Notes under the pieces: generated by a model | The model's database searches: none | What the model saw: only the letters and a program-made list of their open reading frames with translations | Told to the model about the DNA's origin: nothing | Translations under genes and position numbers: made by a program | In this document: positions 21,998 through 33,508 of the stretch, piece by piece | Layout: every line of letters starts with the position of its first letter | Numbering within the stretch: the first letter of the stretch is position 1 | Assembly: GCA_019054805.1 (NCBI GenBank) | Contig: JAHQIY010000004.1 | Span: forward strand, 1,674,001 to 1,738,000 | Direction: 5' to 3' | Source of the DNA: Brachionus manjavacas | Lineage: Eukaryota; Rotifera; Eurotatoria; Ploima; Brachionidae | Length of the DNA stretch: 64,000 bases

Positions 21998-22301
21998 CCA
22001 ATATGTAAAGCTTGCATTTTCAATTGTGAAAACAGATTCAGTTTTTGTTTTAAATAAAGATTTAACAAAAATGGGAATACAATCGCATTATTAAGAGGGT
22101 TCCTTGAAAGTAGTGAAAAAGATGATTAAACCATTTACTATGAGCGGAGATAGGAAGAAAGAAAGGACATGAACTTTCTGCAAAATGGATTGTGGAACGA
22201 CTAATGAAAAGAGTGAGAGGCCAATAACACATGCTTACATCCAATATATAAAGCTTGCATTTAGAAAGGAGGTTCAGCTTTAGTTTTTAAATAAAGGTTA
22301 A
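21998..22301. repeat. Pair of direct repeats about 243 bp apart
   Basis: 21998-22065 and 22241-22301 share CCAATATxTAAAGCTTGCATTT followed by TTCAG..TT...AAATAAAG. The interval has no recognised coding content. It may be a tandem duplication or the ends of a small element. Confidence 0.5.
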
Positions 22302-23160
22302 GAAATCTTGAAATTTTTTTTAATATTTTTTATTTACCAACACTCAAAGTATCAATAATTTTTATTCTGTCTTGAAGCTGAAATTTCGAATGATGAAAAA
22401 AATTTCATCAAACTAACTTTTAATAGTAATTTTCCAAAAAATTCAGGATTACAAAAAAATACTTAAACGAGTTTTCGAGATTTTCAAATATTTTTACAAA
22501 ATAATATTTATAACTTAGACTTAAACTTTAAAAAAATTAGAGGTAACTAATTCGACTAATTTAAAAATTAGTCGGCTAAATTTTAGTTTATTAAAAACTA
22601 GCACACATGGACAATTCGAATAATCTTAACATTATTTTGAAATTATTCTGTTCGAAATTTTCCGAATATTTCAATTAATCGATTATTTAAAATAAAATTA
22701 ATTTTTTATTTTAAATCAATTCGAATATTTAAATTATTTGATAACGAAAATGTGAAGCTTAGTGTACCAAAATATTTATTCTCGGTAACAACTGAAATGT
22801 TAAAAGAGTATTTAAATCGACCCGGAAGAGTGCTCAAAAATTTTAGACATCATTTGAAAAAAAATTTATTAGACAAATTTGTATTCTTCATCTCTCCTTT
22901 TTTCCAAAATAGTTAATTTTTTTAATAGTAAACATTAAACGTCATGAGTAAAAATTTATTCTTGAATGCTTTATTTTTTTAAAATATTCTAATAATCAAA
23001 ATATTGTTATAAATATATGAAATATATGAATAGCTTGATAAATATTTATATTGTATGTTTTTTTACATAGAATTATTAATTCTTTTTAATTTTAAAATTT
23101 ATAAACATAAAAAGCGCATTTTAATTTTAAAATATAAAATAAAGTAATATCCTGATTTAC
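22302..23160. other. A+T-rich non-coding stretch
   Basis: Contains one perfect 10-bp hairpin (CGACTAATTT-AA-AAATTAGTCG, 22553-22574). Nothing else recognised. Confidence 0.35.
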
Positions 23161-23165
23161 TTCAA

Positions 23166-23302
23166 TTACTTCAAAATGATTTGAAGTAAAATAGGAAATT
23201 ACTTCATTCCTAAAAACAAAATAGGAATGAAGTAATTTCGAACTTCATTCCTATTTAGTTTTAAAGTAAAACCAGCTGACCCGCGGTCATTCCACCGGTC
23301 AG
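23166..23302. repeat. Array of nested palindromes next to the 143-codon ORF
   Basis: TTACTTCAAA/TTTGAAGTAA (23166-23175/23180-23189) is followed by GAAATTACTTCATTCCT (23195-23211), its exact complement (23223-23239), and ACTTCATTCCTATTT (about 23243-23257), which pairs with the same middle arm. A separate perfect hairpin GCTGACC...GGTCAGC (about 23272-23300) follows. The middle arm can pair left or right, so two alternative hairpins are possible. Confidence 0.6.
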
Positions 23303-23311
23303 CCAACATTT

Positions 23312-23743
23312 TTAACCCATGCCCAATAAATCAATAAATTTTTTTGCTATGCCTTCCAAATGTTGTAAAGTATTTCCAACATATCCATCAACTAGACGTT
23401 CAAAATTCTTTTCTTTGTCTAGTTCTTTCTTTCTTTTATTTCGTTTTAAAAATTCCCCATCTAGAAGTCTAGCATAATCATTTTCTGATTTTGACTGTTC
23501 TAGTCTAAAAAGCTCAACAGTCTTTATTACATGCATTTTTTTTCTTACATCTGCCTGGATTCTACATGCCAATTTTCTACATTGTAAAACAGAGGAATAC
23601 AAACAATGTGTTTTTTTGAATTTTTTTACTTGGGTTTTATGTCTTTGGATTGATGAAAAATAAAAATTAATTCTTCCGCCTATTATCTCCATAAAAACAA
23701 TTCTTTTGTTAATCAAAAAAAAATTTATAAACTTTTGCAACAT
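23312..23743 (-). CDS. Unassigned 143-codon ORF
   Basis: No family recognised. The N-terminal 30 residues are hydrophobic (MLQKFINFFLINKRIVFMEI), followed by a basic region (QRHKTQVKKFKKTH, CRKLACRIQADVRKKMH) and a charged helical C-terminus (KRNKRKKELDKEKNFERLVD) ending DLLGMG. The ATG lies 10 bases downstream of a good acceptor (CTGATTTTTACAG, ending 23753), so it may be a spliced exon. The motif just past the stop (GGTCAxCC...CCGG) resembles the end of the possible LTR at 10155-10311, so a transposable-element origin is possible. Open over 143 codons in A+T-rich DNA, which is more than expected by chance. Confidence 0.4.
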   Translation of the reverse strand: MLQKFINFFLINKRIVFMEIIGGRINFYFSSIQRHKTQVKKFKKTHCLYSSVLQCRKLACRIQADVRKKMHVIKTVELFRLEQSKSENDYARLLDGEFLKRNKRKKELDKEKNFERLVDGYVGNTLQHLEGIAKKFIDLLGMG

Positions 23744-23769
23744 CCTGTATATCTGTAAAAATCAGATTA

Positions 23770-25830
23770 ATCAGAAAAAAAAAATTTAAAAAAGTTTTAA
23801 AATTCAGTGATTTTTTGGCTGACAAAAGAATTGTTTAATTTTTGTTTTTATTGTTATACACCTTTAATAAATATTTTCTTTATATTTTCCGGATTTGTTA
23901 GAATCTGGCGCCTCACTGTTAAAATACAAATAATAATAAAGAAAATAATCAAAAAATAACTTTATTTATAAATGGCCTCTTATAACCTTGACAAAAAGAA
24001 AGAAAAAATAACAAAAAGGATAAAAAGTTTTAAATCATAATTTTTTCTAAAAAATTAATTTTTATCTCTAATATTTTAAACAGTGTTAAATACCAGCGAC
24101 TTGCTAATCGCATGAGATCGCTGTATTGCACTGCCAAACTATAGACATTTAAGTCAGCTAGAGCCGGTGTTGTAGTTATTGAGAGAACTACAAGATTTTG
24201 CTTGGTACCCTTAAATTAAGGAAATCAAGAGGTGACAAAATTGAGAAATTTAAAATATAGAAATATTTTTTTGACTCTTTCAAAGTCTTTAGTAAAGTAA
24301 ACCTCGGTCTACCAACAAAATTACCTAAAAATGACTGAATTTATTCTTTTTAATGTTGGACGAGTCAATAATTTGAATGTAAAAATTTGACAATTTTTTT
24401 ATCACATAGCGTCCTTTAATTAATTCCCTAATTGTGAACGCTAATTAAAAAAAGTGCAGTCCATCTTTTTCTAAATCGTTTCCAGATTAAAATTCTTTTC
24501 CTGGTATTTATTTTTAAATTGCGGTACCCAAGCTTTTAAAAAGGAAATTTCATAATGACTTAAGCGAATCTATGATTTTTTCCCACTGCACTCATCAAAA
24601 GCTTCAAATAAACAAAATATTTTAATTTTTTTCCAATAAAGCATTATTAACAACATTTAATTTTTTCTTCAAATATTTTTAGCCTAGTAGAATGGAACAA
24701 ATTATGCTTCTGCTTTGATCAGTGGCTTTTTTGAATTTCTCTCAATTGAGTTATTCTTTCGGATTAGACAAAACCCTAAGCCATGAAAAGAAAAGCGCAT
24801 ATTCTCTAAAACATAAAACTAATAAATTCTTTAAAAAGCTATTTTAGGAATATAAATTTTTTAATGGTTTATCCTCCTCAAGTCACTTTTCCATGATCTA
24901 AAGAGATTTAAAAGAAAAAATAGAAATGAATAAAAAGGGACTAAATACTCTTTTTTTAATAACTAAAGAATATTCAATAAAGCTTAAAATCCTCTTTGAA
25001 TTTGTAATTTTTAAGGAAAATTCAAAGATAATATCAGCTATTTTTATTCTTTGATAAAAATTCTATGTTTATTTTAAATTCGGCTTAACAAAATAACCAA
25101 TAATCTATTAAATGAATAATACAAATTAAAAAAACGCAAAATTTTTTAAAATTTTAAATCAAAAAAATTAGACACATCTGCAAAATAAAAATTTACAGAA
25201 CATGTTTTAGTCATTCAGAACTAAAGTTTAGGAATTTTTTGAATTTTGTTTTTTTTGTACCAGAATTTTTTCTGTATAAAAATAGCGAAGCAAGTCCGAA
25301 GAAAAGAGTAAGGGAAAAGCTTCCAGCTGAATGGAAATAGAAAAAATTATCAGATAGAATAAATATAAACCGCATCAAATTCAATTGATTTTTTGATAAA
25401 CTTTTTAAAATTTAAAATTTATTTTCTGTTAGGTAAATTTTAAATTCAAATTTCAAAAAGAAAATTCAAATTTTTACTTTAATCTCACAAAAAATACTCT
25501 AAAAATTAAGTTCAACAAAAAAAAAAGCTAAAATTTGACTTATTTCCTATTTAGAAAATAACTCTAAAATTTTTTTTGTACATGTTCTACCTTTGCTTTC
25601 TAAAATATAATGAAACAAAATACAAATTAAAAGGTTATTAATTTGTGATCTTAGTCAATAGCCGATTCTTAGAATTTTTAATTAAAATTTTATTATATAA
25701 TTGAAATTAGAATATTTATTTTCTAATTTAAAAATTAAAAAAATTAAAATACATTGAACTTTATTTGGTTAAAAATAAAAAAGATTATTAAAGATAAGTG
25801 ATCAAGCTTATAATTTAAGAAGATACTCTA
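23770..25830. other. A+T-rich non-coding stretch
   Basis: No gene supported. About 24085-24240 is more G+C-rich and contains a small hairpin GTAGTT...AACTAC, with no recognised family. Confidence 0.35.
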
Positions 25831-25849
25831 AGAGCTGTAAGATAATATT

Positions 25850-26795
25850 CGTAGCCCATGCCTGGATTATGCAGATGATCTTAAAATTATTGGAGTCATA
25901 AATAACAAAGTCGAGAAGATGTCAAAGAAATTACAGGAAGATTTAGACATTTGAATGAATGGTCAAATAGATGGTCGACGAAACTAAATGTTTTAAAGTG
26001 TAAAACAATGTACATTGGAAAAAAACAGTGAAAAAACGGAATATACTTTATTGAATGAAGGAAAAAATGTTACTTTAAAAAAGATCTGGTTGAAAAAGAT
26101 CTAGGTGTTTTTTTTCCAAATGACCTCAAATGGAACGCGCAATGCAGGGCAGCAGCGGCGAAAGCAAATAGGGTTTTTGGACAAATCAAGAACTCATTTG
26201 TTTGCCTAGATCAGGCTACGTTGAAACTTTTATGCATTAGTCTCGTAAGACCTCATCTTGAATACGCAGTGAGTATGTGGAGTTCTGCATCAAAGTCCGA
26301 TATAATAATTTTGGAAAGGGTACAAAGAAGGGCAACAATATTAGTCAAATCGTTGAGGAACGTTTCATATGAGGATAGACTAAATACCTTGGGACTTACA
26401 AGTCTAGAAGATCGTAGAACTAGAGGAGACCTCATTCAAATGTACAAAATAATCAATGGCTTTGAGAAAATTAATCTAGTGAATGGTATCTATTCTGCCA
26501 AAAACTTGGCACTAAATTTAAGAAGAGAGAATAATATGAGGCTTATAAGAGAATTGACCAAACGCGGCTCATAGAGATACAATTTCCTTACAGATCGAGT
26601 AATGTCAAAATGGAATAACCTGTCACAGGACAGTGTCAGTCCTAAATCAATCAACAGTTTCAAATCAAGGAAAGACAATGAATTGTTTGGCAATGGGCAA
26701 AACAAGAGAAGAAAGACTGTCAAAGCCCGCCAAGGGCTAAATGCCGACAAGCGTTAGTTTAGCTTAGCTATACTACAGTCTCAATACTACTATTC
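25850..26795 (+). mobile_element. CR1-like LINE 3' half
   Basis: It begins at a degraded catalytic box (DYADDLKIIGV, about 25870-25905), passes frameshifts near 25945-26100, then is open at 26221-26574: SLVRPHLEYAVSMWSSASKS, ERVQRRATILVKSL, YEDRLNTLGLTSLEDRRTRG, DLIQMYKIINGF. The usual NFLTDRVMSKWNNL block follows in another context. The 3' UTR has stem-loop AGCCC-GCCAA-GGGCT (26724-26738) and ends in irregular TACT triplets. Confidence 0.7.
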
Positions 26796-27456
26796 TACTC
26801 AGATTTAATGCTCAATTACCTTTTATTTTAAAAAATCCTCGAATTGAGTCTCTAAAAAGCGACAAAAAAGATTCTTCTGGAAGTGTTTCAAAATTAGAAA
26901 AACGTGTTTTTTGTCCATATTTAAAACTTAACTAAAACAAACTAAAAATAAATTATTTTGACAAAATATATAATTAATCACAAATTTAACATTATTAAAT
27001 ACAAAAGAAATTTTGTGATGCAAAAAAAGAAAAAGCAAAAAAGAATATTTTTTTTTAAAGTATTATTTTGATGATGTGAAATTAAAAAAAAATTAAGTAA
27101 AAAGTAAAGTATAATTACTAGTTAGAAATAAATTACTTTAAAAAAATTCGAATATCACAAACTTCAAAAAATTTGATAAATTTTTTTCTACAAATTTTAA
27201 AAATAATTTATTGAATGCAAAAATTGAAGTTAATAGGCTTATTTAAAGATTTCAATTTCAACATTCACTTCAAGAAATATTTTAACTACAAAATTAGTAA
27301 AATTTTTTTGATTCTTGACGCTCAAAAATTTTAACTGAAACAAAAATATTTTTTTTAATTTTAATTAATTTTTTTTTATGATTCAAATTTATTTTTTTTA
27401 AATTATTCAATTATTTAATTTTTAATTAAAAGCTAAAATTATTTAGATAAAAATAT
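26796..27456. other. A+T-rich non-coding stretch
   Basis: Nothing recognised. Confidence 0.35.
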
Positions 27457-27467
27457 TAACAATTAGA

Positions 27468-28518
27468 CGGAATTAGATACAACCGAGATAAGACTGAGTT
27501 TATGTTGTACAATGACTCTATAGGAACAAACCAGGAACATGAAAATCGATTAGAACTTGACTATAAGCCAATTAAGCGAGTTACGGAGATGAAGTATTTA
27601 GGCATTCAATTATCAACCAAAGACACAAGTAGTGCCCATATAAACAAGAGAAAACAACTGACTATGGTAGCAGTTAATCGTCTGAAGACACTTAGGTTAA
27701 CGGGCCCGCACATTCACCCAAATTTAAAAGCGCATATGTACAAGACGTTCGTGAGACTGATACTTATGTATGGTATTAATTGCCTTAACTTAAGGAAAAG
27801 TGACATGCTAATGATAAAAAGACTAGAAAGTAACATTGTGAAGAAAATTGTAGGAATACCCACGAGAACTAAAACCAGAAGTCTATTTCACGCGTTAAAA
27901 ATTGACCTAACACTACACAAATTAAAATTAATGAAACTTAAATTATACATAAGGTTGCATAACAATGATTACACTAGATCGATCTTAACCGAATTAGAAA
28001 GTATGTTTATTAAAGATGATTTCAAATAAACATGAAGTTTATGAAATTATCGGAATATCACAAATGAATTATGGAACTTCCACCTTTGACGCATGCAAAA
28101 TAGCAATAGATAGATTAAATGAGCAAAAGAACTTAGATATGAAGTGTGATGAACTCAGCGCTCAAGTCACTCATGCATTTGTCATTAAGGACAAACAGAG
28201 AATGTCAAACACAGTCACTGAATTATTAAAATTTTAAATATATTAACTAGTTTATATAAAAAAGCCTATACCATTACGACGATATATTATTCTAATACTT
28301 AATTAACATCACCTTTTTTTTAGATGAAATTGAACTATGTCCCTGTAAATACGTTTTCTTTTTTTTTATGCAATTGTTTATTAGATAACTTAATATGACA
28401 ATCATATCTTAAAATATTTTTATTTTGTAAAAAATTTTAAGTATGCTTTATTTCACAGCATACTTAGTTAATGTGGTCCTTTGAGGACCCTTGCCTAGTC
28501 TGAAATAAATAAATAAAC
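27468..28518 (+). mobile_element. 5'-truncated LINE with 11-bp target duplication
   Basis: TAACAATTAGA at 27457-27467 and 28519-28529 flanks the insertion exactly. The body encodes only the post-RT region: KTEFMLYNDS, then KRVTEMKYLGIQLSTKDTSS (thumb), YKTFVRLILMYGINCLNLRK and a C-terminal helical part. The frame is open at 27502-28029 and 28016-28237, with a frameshift between. The 3' UTR has two perfect hairpins, AAGTATGC...GCATACTT (28439-28465) and GGTCC-TTTGA-GGACC (28475-28489), then an AAATAAATAAAT tail. The clade is uncertain. Confidence 0.75.
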
Positions 28519-28529
28519 TAACAATTAGA

Positions 28530-29925
28530 TTACTTGATAAAAAAAAATTTGAGGGAGTACCTTTTAGATTCTCGATAACGACTTTATGTCCAAATTTTAG
28601 CGCCCATTGTTTCAAATAAAAGATTAAATCTAAATAATTAGAAAAAAATATGAAAAATTTTAAATTTTTAAAGGAAAGAGTTTTAAATAATTTACAATAG
28701 TTAAAAATAATTAGAAATATGTTCCAATTTTTAATTTTAAAAAATTAGATTAAACAGAGTCATTTAATTAAATTAGAATAATCATTGAATTAAGAAAGTT
28801 CGAATTTAAAATCTCAGTTGAGCTGTTGATAAAGACGAACTTAAGTAAATCCAAGACTCAACAATAAAATACATTTCAATTAAATTAAGAGAGTTTCTGC
28901 CTTAAATATTAAACTAATAGAAAATATTAAAAAGACTGATTAAAATCACATGTAGAAATCTTTAATCTATATAAAAAAAAATTAATCGTTTAACATGGGG
29001 GAAATGTTCGAGTTTTTTTTTAATTTAAATAATTTACATTTTTTTATCCGCTTTAAATGGGTTTAGGTATGGACAATACTTTATTAAAAAATTATTCAAT
29101 TATTCAGAGATTATTAATTTCCCTTAACCGAAGCTGTGCCCCGTTTAACCACCAATTTCTTTAAACAAAATTAACTGAAATTATACTTGATGTTCTTGAT
29201 TGATATTATTTTTATCTTTTTTAAAATGAAATAGTTTTATCTTTATACTAAAATATTTTTTCTTATAAAGAATTTTTTGTCCATGACTGATAAAAAAGCT
29301 TCCATTTACTGTATTTTTAATTTACTAAAAAAATACGTCTTTAAAAATTTTTTTAAAAATAGTTTTAGAGCAAATCTCGAATCCTCTTTTTTGAATATAA
29401 AAAAATTTAAAAAGTGAACAAAAAATAAAAATAATTTTTATAACGTTTGTAAAAAATTTCACCTCATATAAATTGAACAAAAATATTTATTTAAAACTTG
29501 GCTCTTAGGCACTCAATAAAAATACAATGCATAATTCAAAAAACATTCACTTCTGCCTGTACTTGTTATCAGATGAACAAATTAAAAAATAAACTTTTAT
29601 TATTAAATTAATCTTCCTGCCTAAGTTTGAAATAAAAAATTCAAAAATTTCTGCCAGCGGGCTCAACAAAAATCTTAGATAAATTTTACCGCGAGCTTTT
29701 ACTTCAAGATCACTTTAAATCGTCTTAAATTAGCGATAAAAAAATTTTCATTTAGAACCTGGATTCGATCATAAAAAAAGGTTTTCTCCTTTTTGAGAAT
29801 AATTTGCCCAAAATTCTCATCAAGTTCTAAATAAATGATTTCATGTCTCGGAAGAAAAACTATAATAAAAAATAAAAATTCGATTGATGAAAAAAAATCA
29901 ATAATACAAAATTAAATTTAGTCAT
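28530..29925. other. A+T-rich non-coding stretch
   Basis: Nothing recognised. Confidence 0.35.
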
Positions 29926-29929
29926 TTAT

Positions 29930-30120
29930 CTAATCTGGCGTTTGTCTAGTGAATGGTGTGCCAAATGCGGATATCATGTATCCGCTCCAAATGAAGTGTG
30001 TGGGCTTAGAAGCTGAGAAACTCTTGGTTTAAAGATGGAGCGTGCCGTGCAACTGGCAGTCTTGATTTTGGAATTTTCTCAAAATCAGAGCAAATCTCTT
30101 GGGCCTGTAAACAAAGCCCG
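29930..30120. other. Structured, G+C-richer island; candidate ncRNA or exon
   Basis: About 190 bases with much higher G+C than the flanks. It holds three hairpins: GCGGATA-TCATG-TATCCGC (29967-29985), GATTTTG...CAAAATC (30064-30086) and GGGC...GCCC (30101-30119). On the minus strand a good acceptor (CTTTGTTTACAG) precedes a 32-codon open stretch. On the plus strand an acceptor-like TTTGTCTAG precedes a Cys-containing frame (WCAKCGYHVSAPNEVCG). Strand and nature cannot be decided by eye. Confidence 0.35.
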
Positions 30121-31190
30121 AATATAAACAAAATTCTAACACTTTTTATATTTATTTACAAATAAACAACTCCAAAAAGAACACTGTTTAATAAAAACCA
30201 GATTAAATTTATTCGATTTGAATAAAAAAAAGAGCAACTCTCAAGGCTTGCATTATCAGTCTTTATTCTCAAAGGTAACAGCATAAAACCTTTGAAAGAA
30301 ATTCCATAAATACCTACGAGTATGGCTTGATTTTCAGGCTTATGATAGGGCTCGGGGTGATTTTGCGATTATGCATTTCAGCACAACACGTCTTAGATAA
30401 GATAATAAATTAAAGAGAGAATAAGCTGAAGAAAATTAATGCCAGTTTTTGTTGGCATCAATAAATTTATTCGCGTTTATTTCCAAATAGAATGTAGCTA
30501 GACCTGTCCGATCTGTCATGATCAATCAAATCTGAGCAAAGAGTCTGCCAGATTTGGCTTGAATCTAAGATAAAAAAACTTTGTAACTTTTGATAATTGC
30601 TTGATCATGTTACATTGGTTTATGTTTTAGTTTATCAGGTTTAGATTAGAGAGAATTTTAGAAGGTTAAATTTTTTATGAAACTTGTGTTCAAATAATTT
30701 TTTTAAGAGTTCTTTGTTTTAGAATTTTTTTATTTGGGAAATGCCTGGAGGCCAAAACAGCCAAAAGTGTTTCAGTCTAAAATTAGCCTATTCGATGCAA
30801 ATTAAATTGAATTCCCTTTTTGTCAAAAAAATATAAAAATTTTTTTTTGCTTAAAATATTTTGTATATTTTTTTTTATTTCAGATTAAAGTATTTAATTT
30901 CTGTCCAAATTATTTTATACCATTTTTTTTTTAATTCTAAAATGAACCATACTAATGTGTTAGTTTCTTACCTCAAGGATGATGTAAAAGACTGAAAATT
31001 TTATATCAAGGAAAAAAAGTGTTGTTGTAAGTCAAAAGCACAGTTATAAATCATTTTTTAAGAGATAATTTTAATTAAAAAAGAAGATAAAATAAATAGC
31101 AGATAATTCAGTTTGGTAATAAGATAAAAAAAATTCAGTAGATAATTTAATTGAAAGGTAGATAATTCTTTAATGTAGTAGATAAGTATT
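30121..31190. other. Non-coding stretch
   Basis: 30235-30400 is somewhat more complex sequence, without a recognised gene. The remainder is A+T-rich. Confidence 0.3.
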
Positions 31191-31194
31191 ATAA

Positions 31195-31900
31195 AAGTGT
31201 TAATATCAAAGATGAGGGTACTTATCGAGATAGACCGAGTTTAAAGCCATTTTATAAAGAGTAGTGAAAAAATTGTTGCAGAAACTGGTCTCTTGATGTA
31301 AACGGGGACTTTGCAACGACAAAGGAATTTTTATTTAATGCCGAAAAAAAAAAAAAAATAAAGAAGATGGTTGACATGATCTTGATGAGTAATTGCAGTA
31401 AAATAAATTCGAAAAATTGGGAACCAAGCACTTGTTGTTATTGTCGAAGGCAAGACAAAACGAGGTCGAACAACAAAAAAAAGCAAGATAAGCTTTAGAG
31501 ACAAGTTCGATTGCTCCGATTAACAGGCAGCTAGACAATCAAAATTATCAACAAGTACTGTCCAAAGTGTAAATTTTACAATCGTTAATGACTCTAATCA
31601 AAATCAACAGGTCTTAGCTTCAAGTTGAAGTTCAGAGGATTTAAAATAAGCGAAAAGAAAAATTCACAACATTTACCAAAGCCAACATTTACCAGTCTTC
31701 GAAAATATTATGAACAAACAAAAAGAATGAAAATAAAAATCGGGAACTCAAAAATTCGAATTGGTAATAAATTAGATCTTAAATTCAATTACAAAGAAAA
31801 TTTGAAAACTATCAATTCAAAACAAATCTCCGAAATTAACCTAATCACAAAAATTTTAATTTTTTAGTGGAAATCATCTTTTAAAATCAACAGAATTTTA
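31195..31900 (+). pseudogene. Degenerate coding remnant, probably transposon-derived
   Basis: Short open words such as DEGTYRDRPSLKPFYKE (near 31212-31265) and STCCYCRRQDKTR (near 31425-31465) sit in a stop-rich frame. They could come from a transposable-element ORF. No family recognised. Confidence 0.25.
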
Positions 31901-32214
31901 TAAAAAAAATGCAAAATCGGGTCTTGAAAATCATCAAGTATTTTCCAAAATAGAGAAGTATCAAAACAAATCAAAAAGAGCTATGAATCGATGACAGAGC
32001 AAACAAGCTTCTTTCAAAATTTATCAACACCAAGCAAATCCATGAGTTAATAGCTCACGAGATCCATGACTTTCTGCTTCAAAGCTCCTCAAGAAAAATT
32101 CAAAATACAAAACCCCCTTCGATATGATCCTCAAAACATCAAACTCTTAGCCGAAATTTTACACATACAATTAAAAGAAAACTAAATAATACGGTAACAG
32201 AAATGCAGCGAAAC

Positions 32215-32965
32215 TTTACAATAAGATTTAGATTTAATTTTCAATTGAACTCAAGATTGGCTTTTTCTCTTCAATAAATCAAAATGTGTGGTCATGCATA
32301 ATGGTCATAAAAACAAAAATTTACCTTATTTTATCAATGGTTTGCAGTTATCAACGTCAGAAACCAAAAGAGATTTTGGAGTTATTTTCAATACAAATCT
32401 GAAATAGAAAAAAGTGATAGAGAATACAAACAAAGCAAATCAAATATAAGGTCGCATCAAGAAATTATTCGCTCGTTTTGATTGTAAGTTATTAAGATCA
32501 TTGTATTTAACTTTTGTTCGTCCTCTTTTGGAATTTTCTGTGCCTGTATGGTCTCCAATTCTTAAGTCCTACTGTGAGAATGTTGAAAGGATTCAACGCA
32601 GAGCTACGAAATTTGTTTCTTCAATTTGTATGAAAGCAGATTGAAGGCTTTGAACATCTCAAATGTGGTGGAAAGAAGAAAAAGAGGTGATCTAATTCAA
32701 TTATACAAGTTCATGCATGGAATAGAATTGATTGAAAAAAGCTCTAATTTTATTGTTACAAAAAACCAAGGAAGAGGTCACTGCTTCAAATATCACAAAG
32801 GAATTTCGAGGCTCCAACAAAGAGATAACTTTTTTTTCAACAGAACCGCTAGCATATTGAACTAGCAGCCAAATCAATAGTTGAAGTTCCCAATCATAAT
32901 AGCTTTAACACCAGAAGATGACCATTTTTTGTTAGATTTTTGAATTTTTTCTTCAATAAAATATT
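32215..32965 (+). mobile_element. CR1-like LINE 3' part
   Basis: Broken frames read FNKSKCVVMHNGHKNKN, ETKRDFGVIFNTNLK, then LYLTFVRPLLEFSVPVWSPI, VERIQRRATKFVSS and an open segment at 32626-32865: YESRLKALNISNVVERRKRG, DLIQLYKFMHGIEL, DNFFFNRTASILN. This is the CR1-type C-terminal region after the catalytic box. There is no clear 3' tail beyond an AATAAA near 32956. Confidence 0.65.
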
Positions 32966-33439
32966 TTTTTCCCGGCGATTTTTTGGTGGCATTCTTAATC
33001 TGTTACAAGCTTTAAAATGAGCTTTTCATTTTTAAGGCAAAAATATAAGAAAATTTTTTTTTCATGTTTACTTGAATTAATTTGTTCTACAAAAAAACTA
33101 AGTTTAAAGATTTTTGCTTTTTGAAAATTTTTCTCGTACATCACATCTCCAACAGATGCTGAAAGTATGATGAAAAATAAATATTTAAAAAAAAACTGGC
33201 TAAGAGATTTGATCCCACGCCGTTAATTGTTTAAAAACATGTCGAATTAATTAAAGAGATCAAAGAAATAAGCAAAAGTAGTAATGAAGGACTATCTTCT
33301 TCATTAATGAGAAGAGCATCAGTTAAAGATACTACACCACAAGCATTAATTGACATTTTTTTTGGTTAAAAAAAAAAGTCTTCCTTAGTAGGAATTTCTT
33401 TTCTTCATTCTTTTACAACATGCAAAAAAGAAAGGTGTA

Positions 33440-33508
33440 AGCTATTTACTTAAACATACTATGACTCAGCTAAAGCTGTAGTATGTCATGATGATAAGAT
33501 AATATTTC
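33440..33508 (+). mobile_element. LINE 3'-end relic (hairpin plus ATGATGATAA tail)
   Basis: A 31-base fold CATACT...CAGCT-AA-AGCTG-T-AGTATG (33455-33485) is followed by TCATGATGATAAGATAA, the arrangement seen at other LINE 3' ends here. The upstream body is not recognised. The next LINE fragment starts directly after it. Confidence 0.45.

Noticed and set aside
24085-24180. tRNA-like or SINE-like G+C-rich patch
   Set aside because: No B-box (GGTTCGANNCC-type) and no cloverleaf could be drawn.
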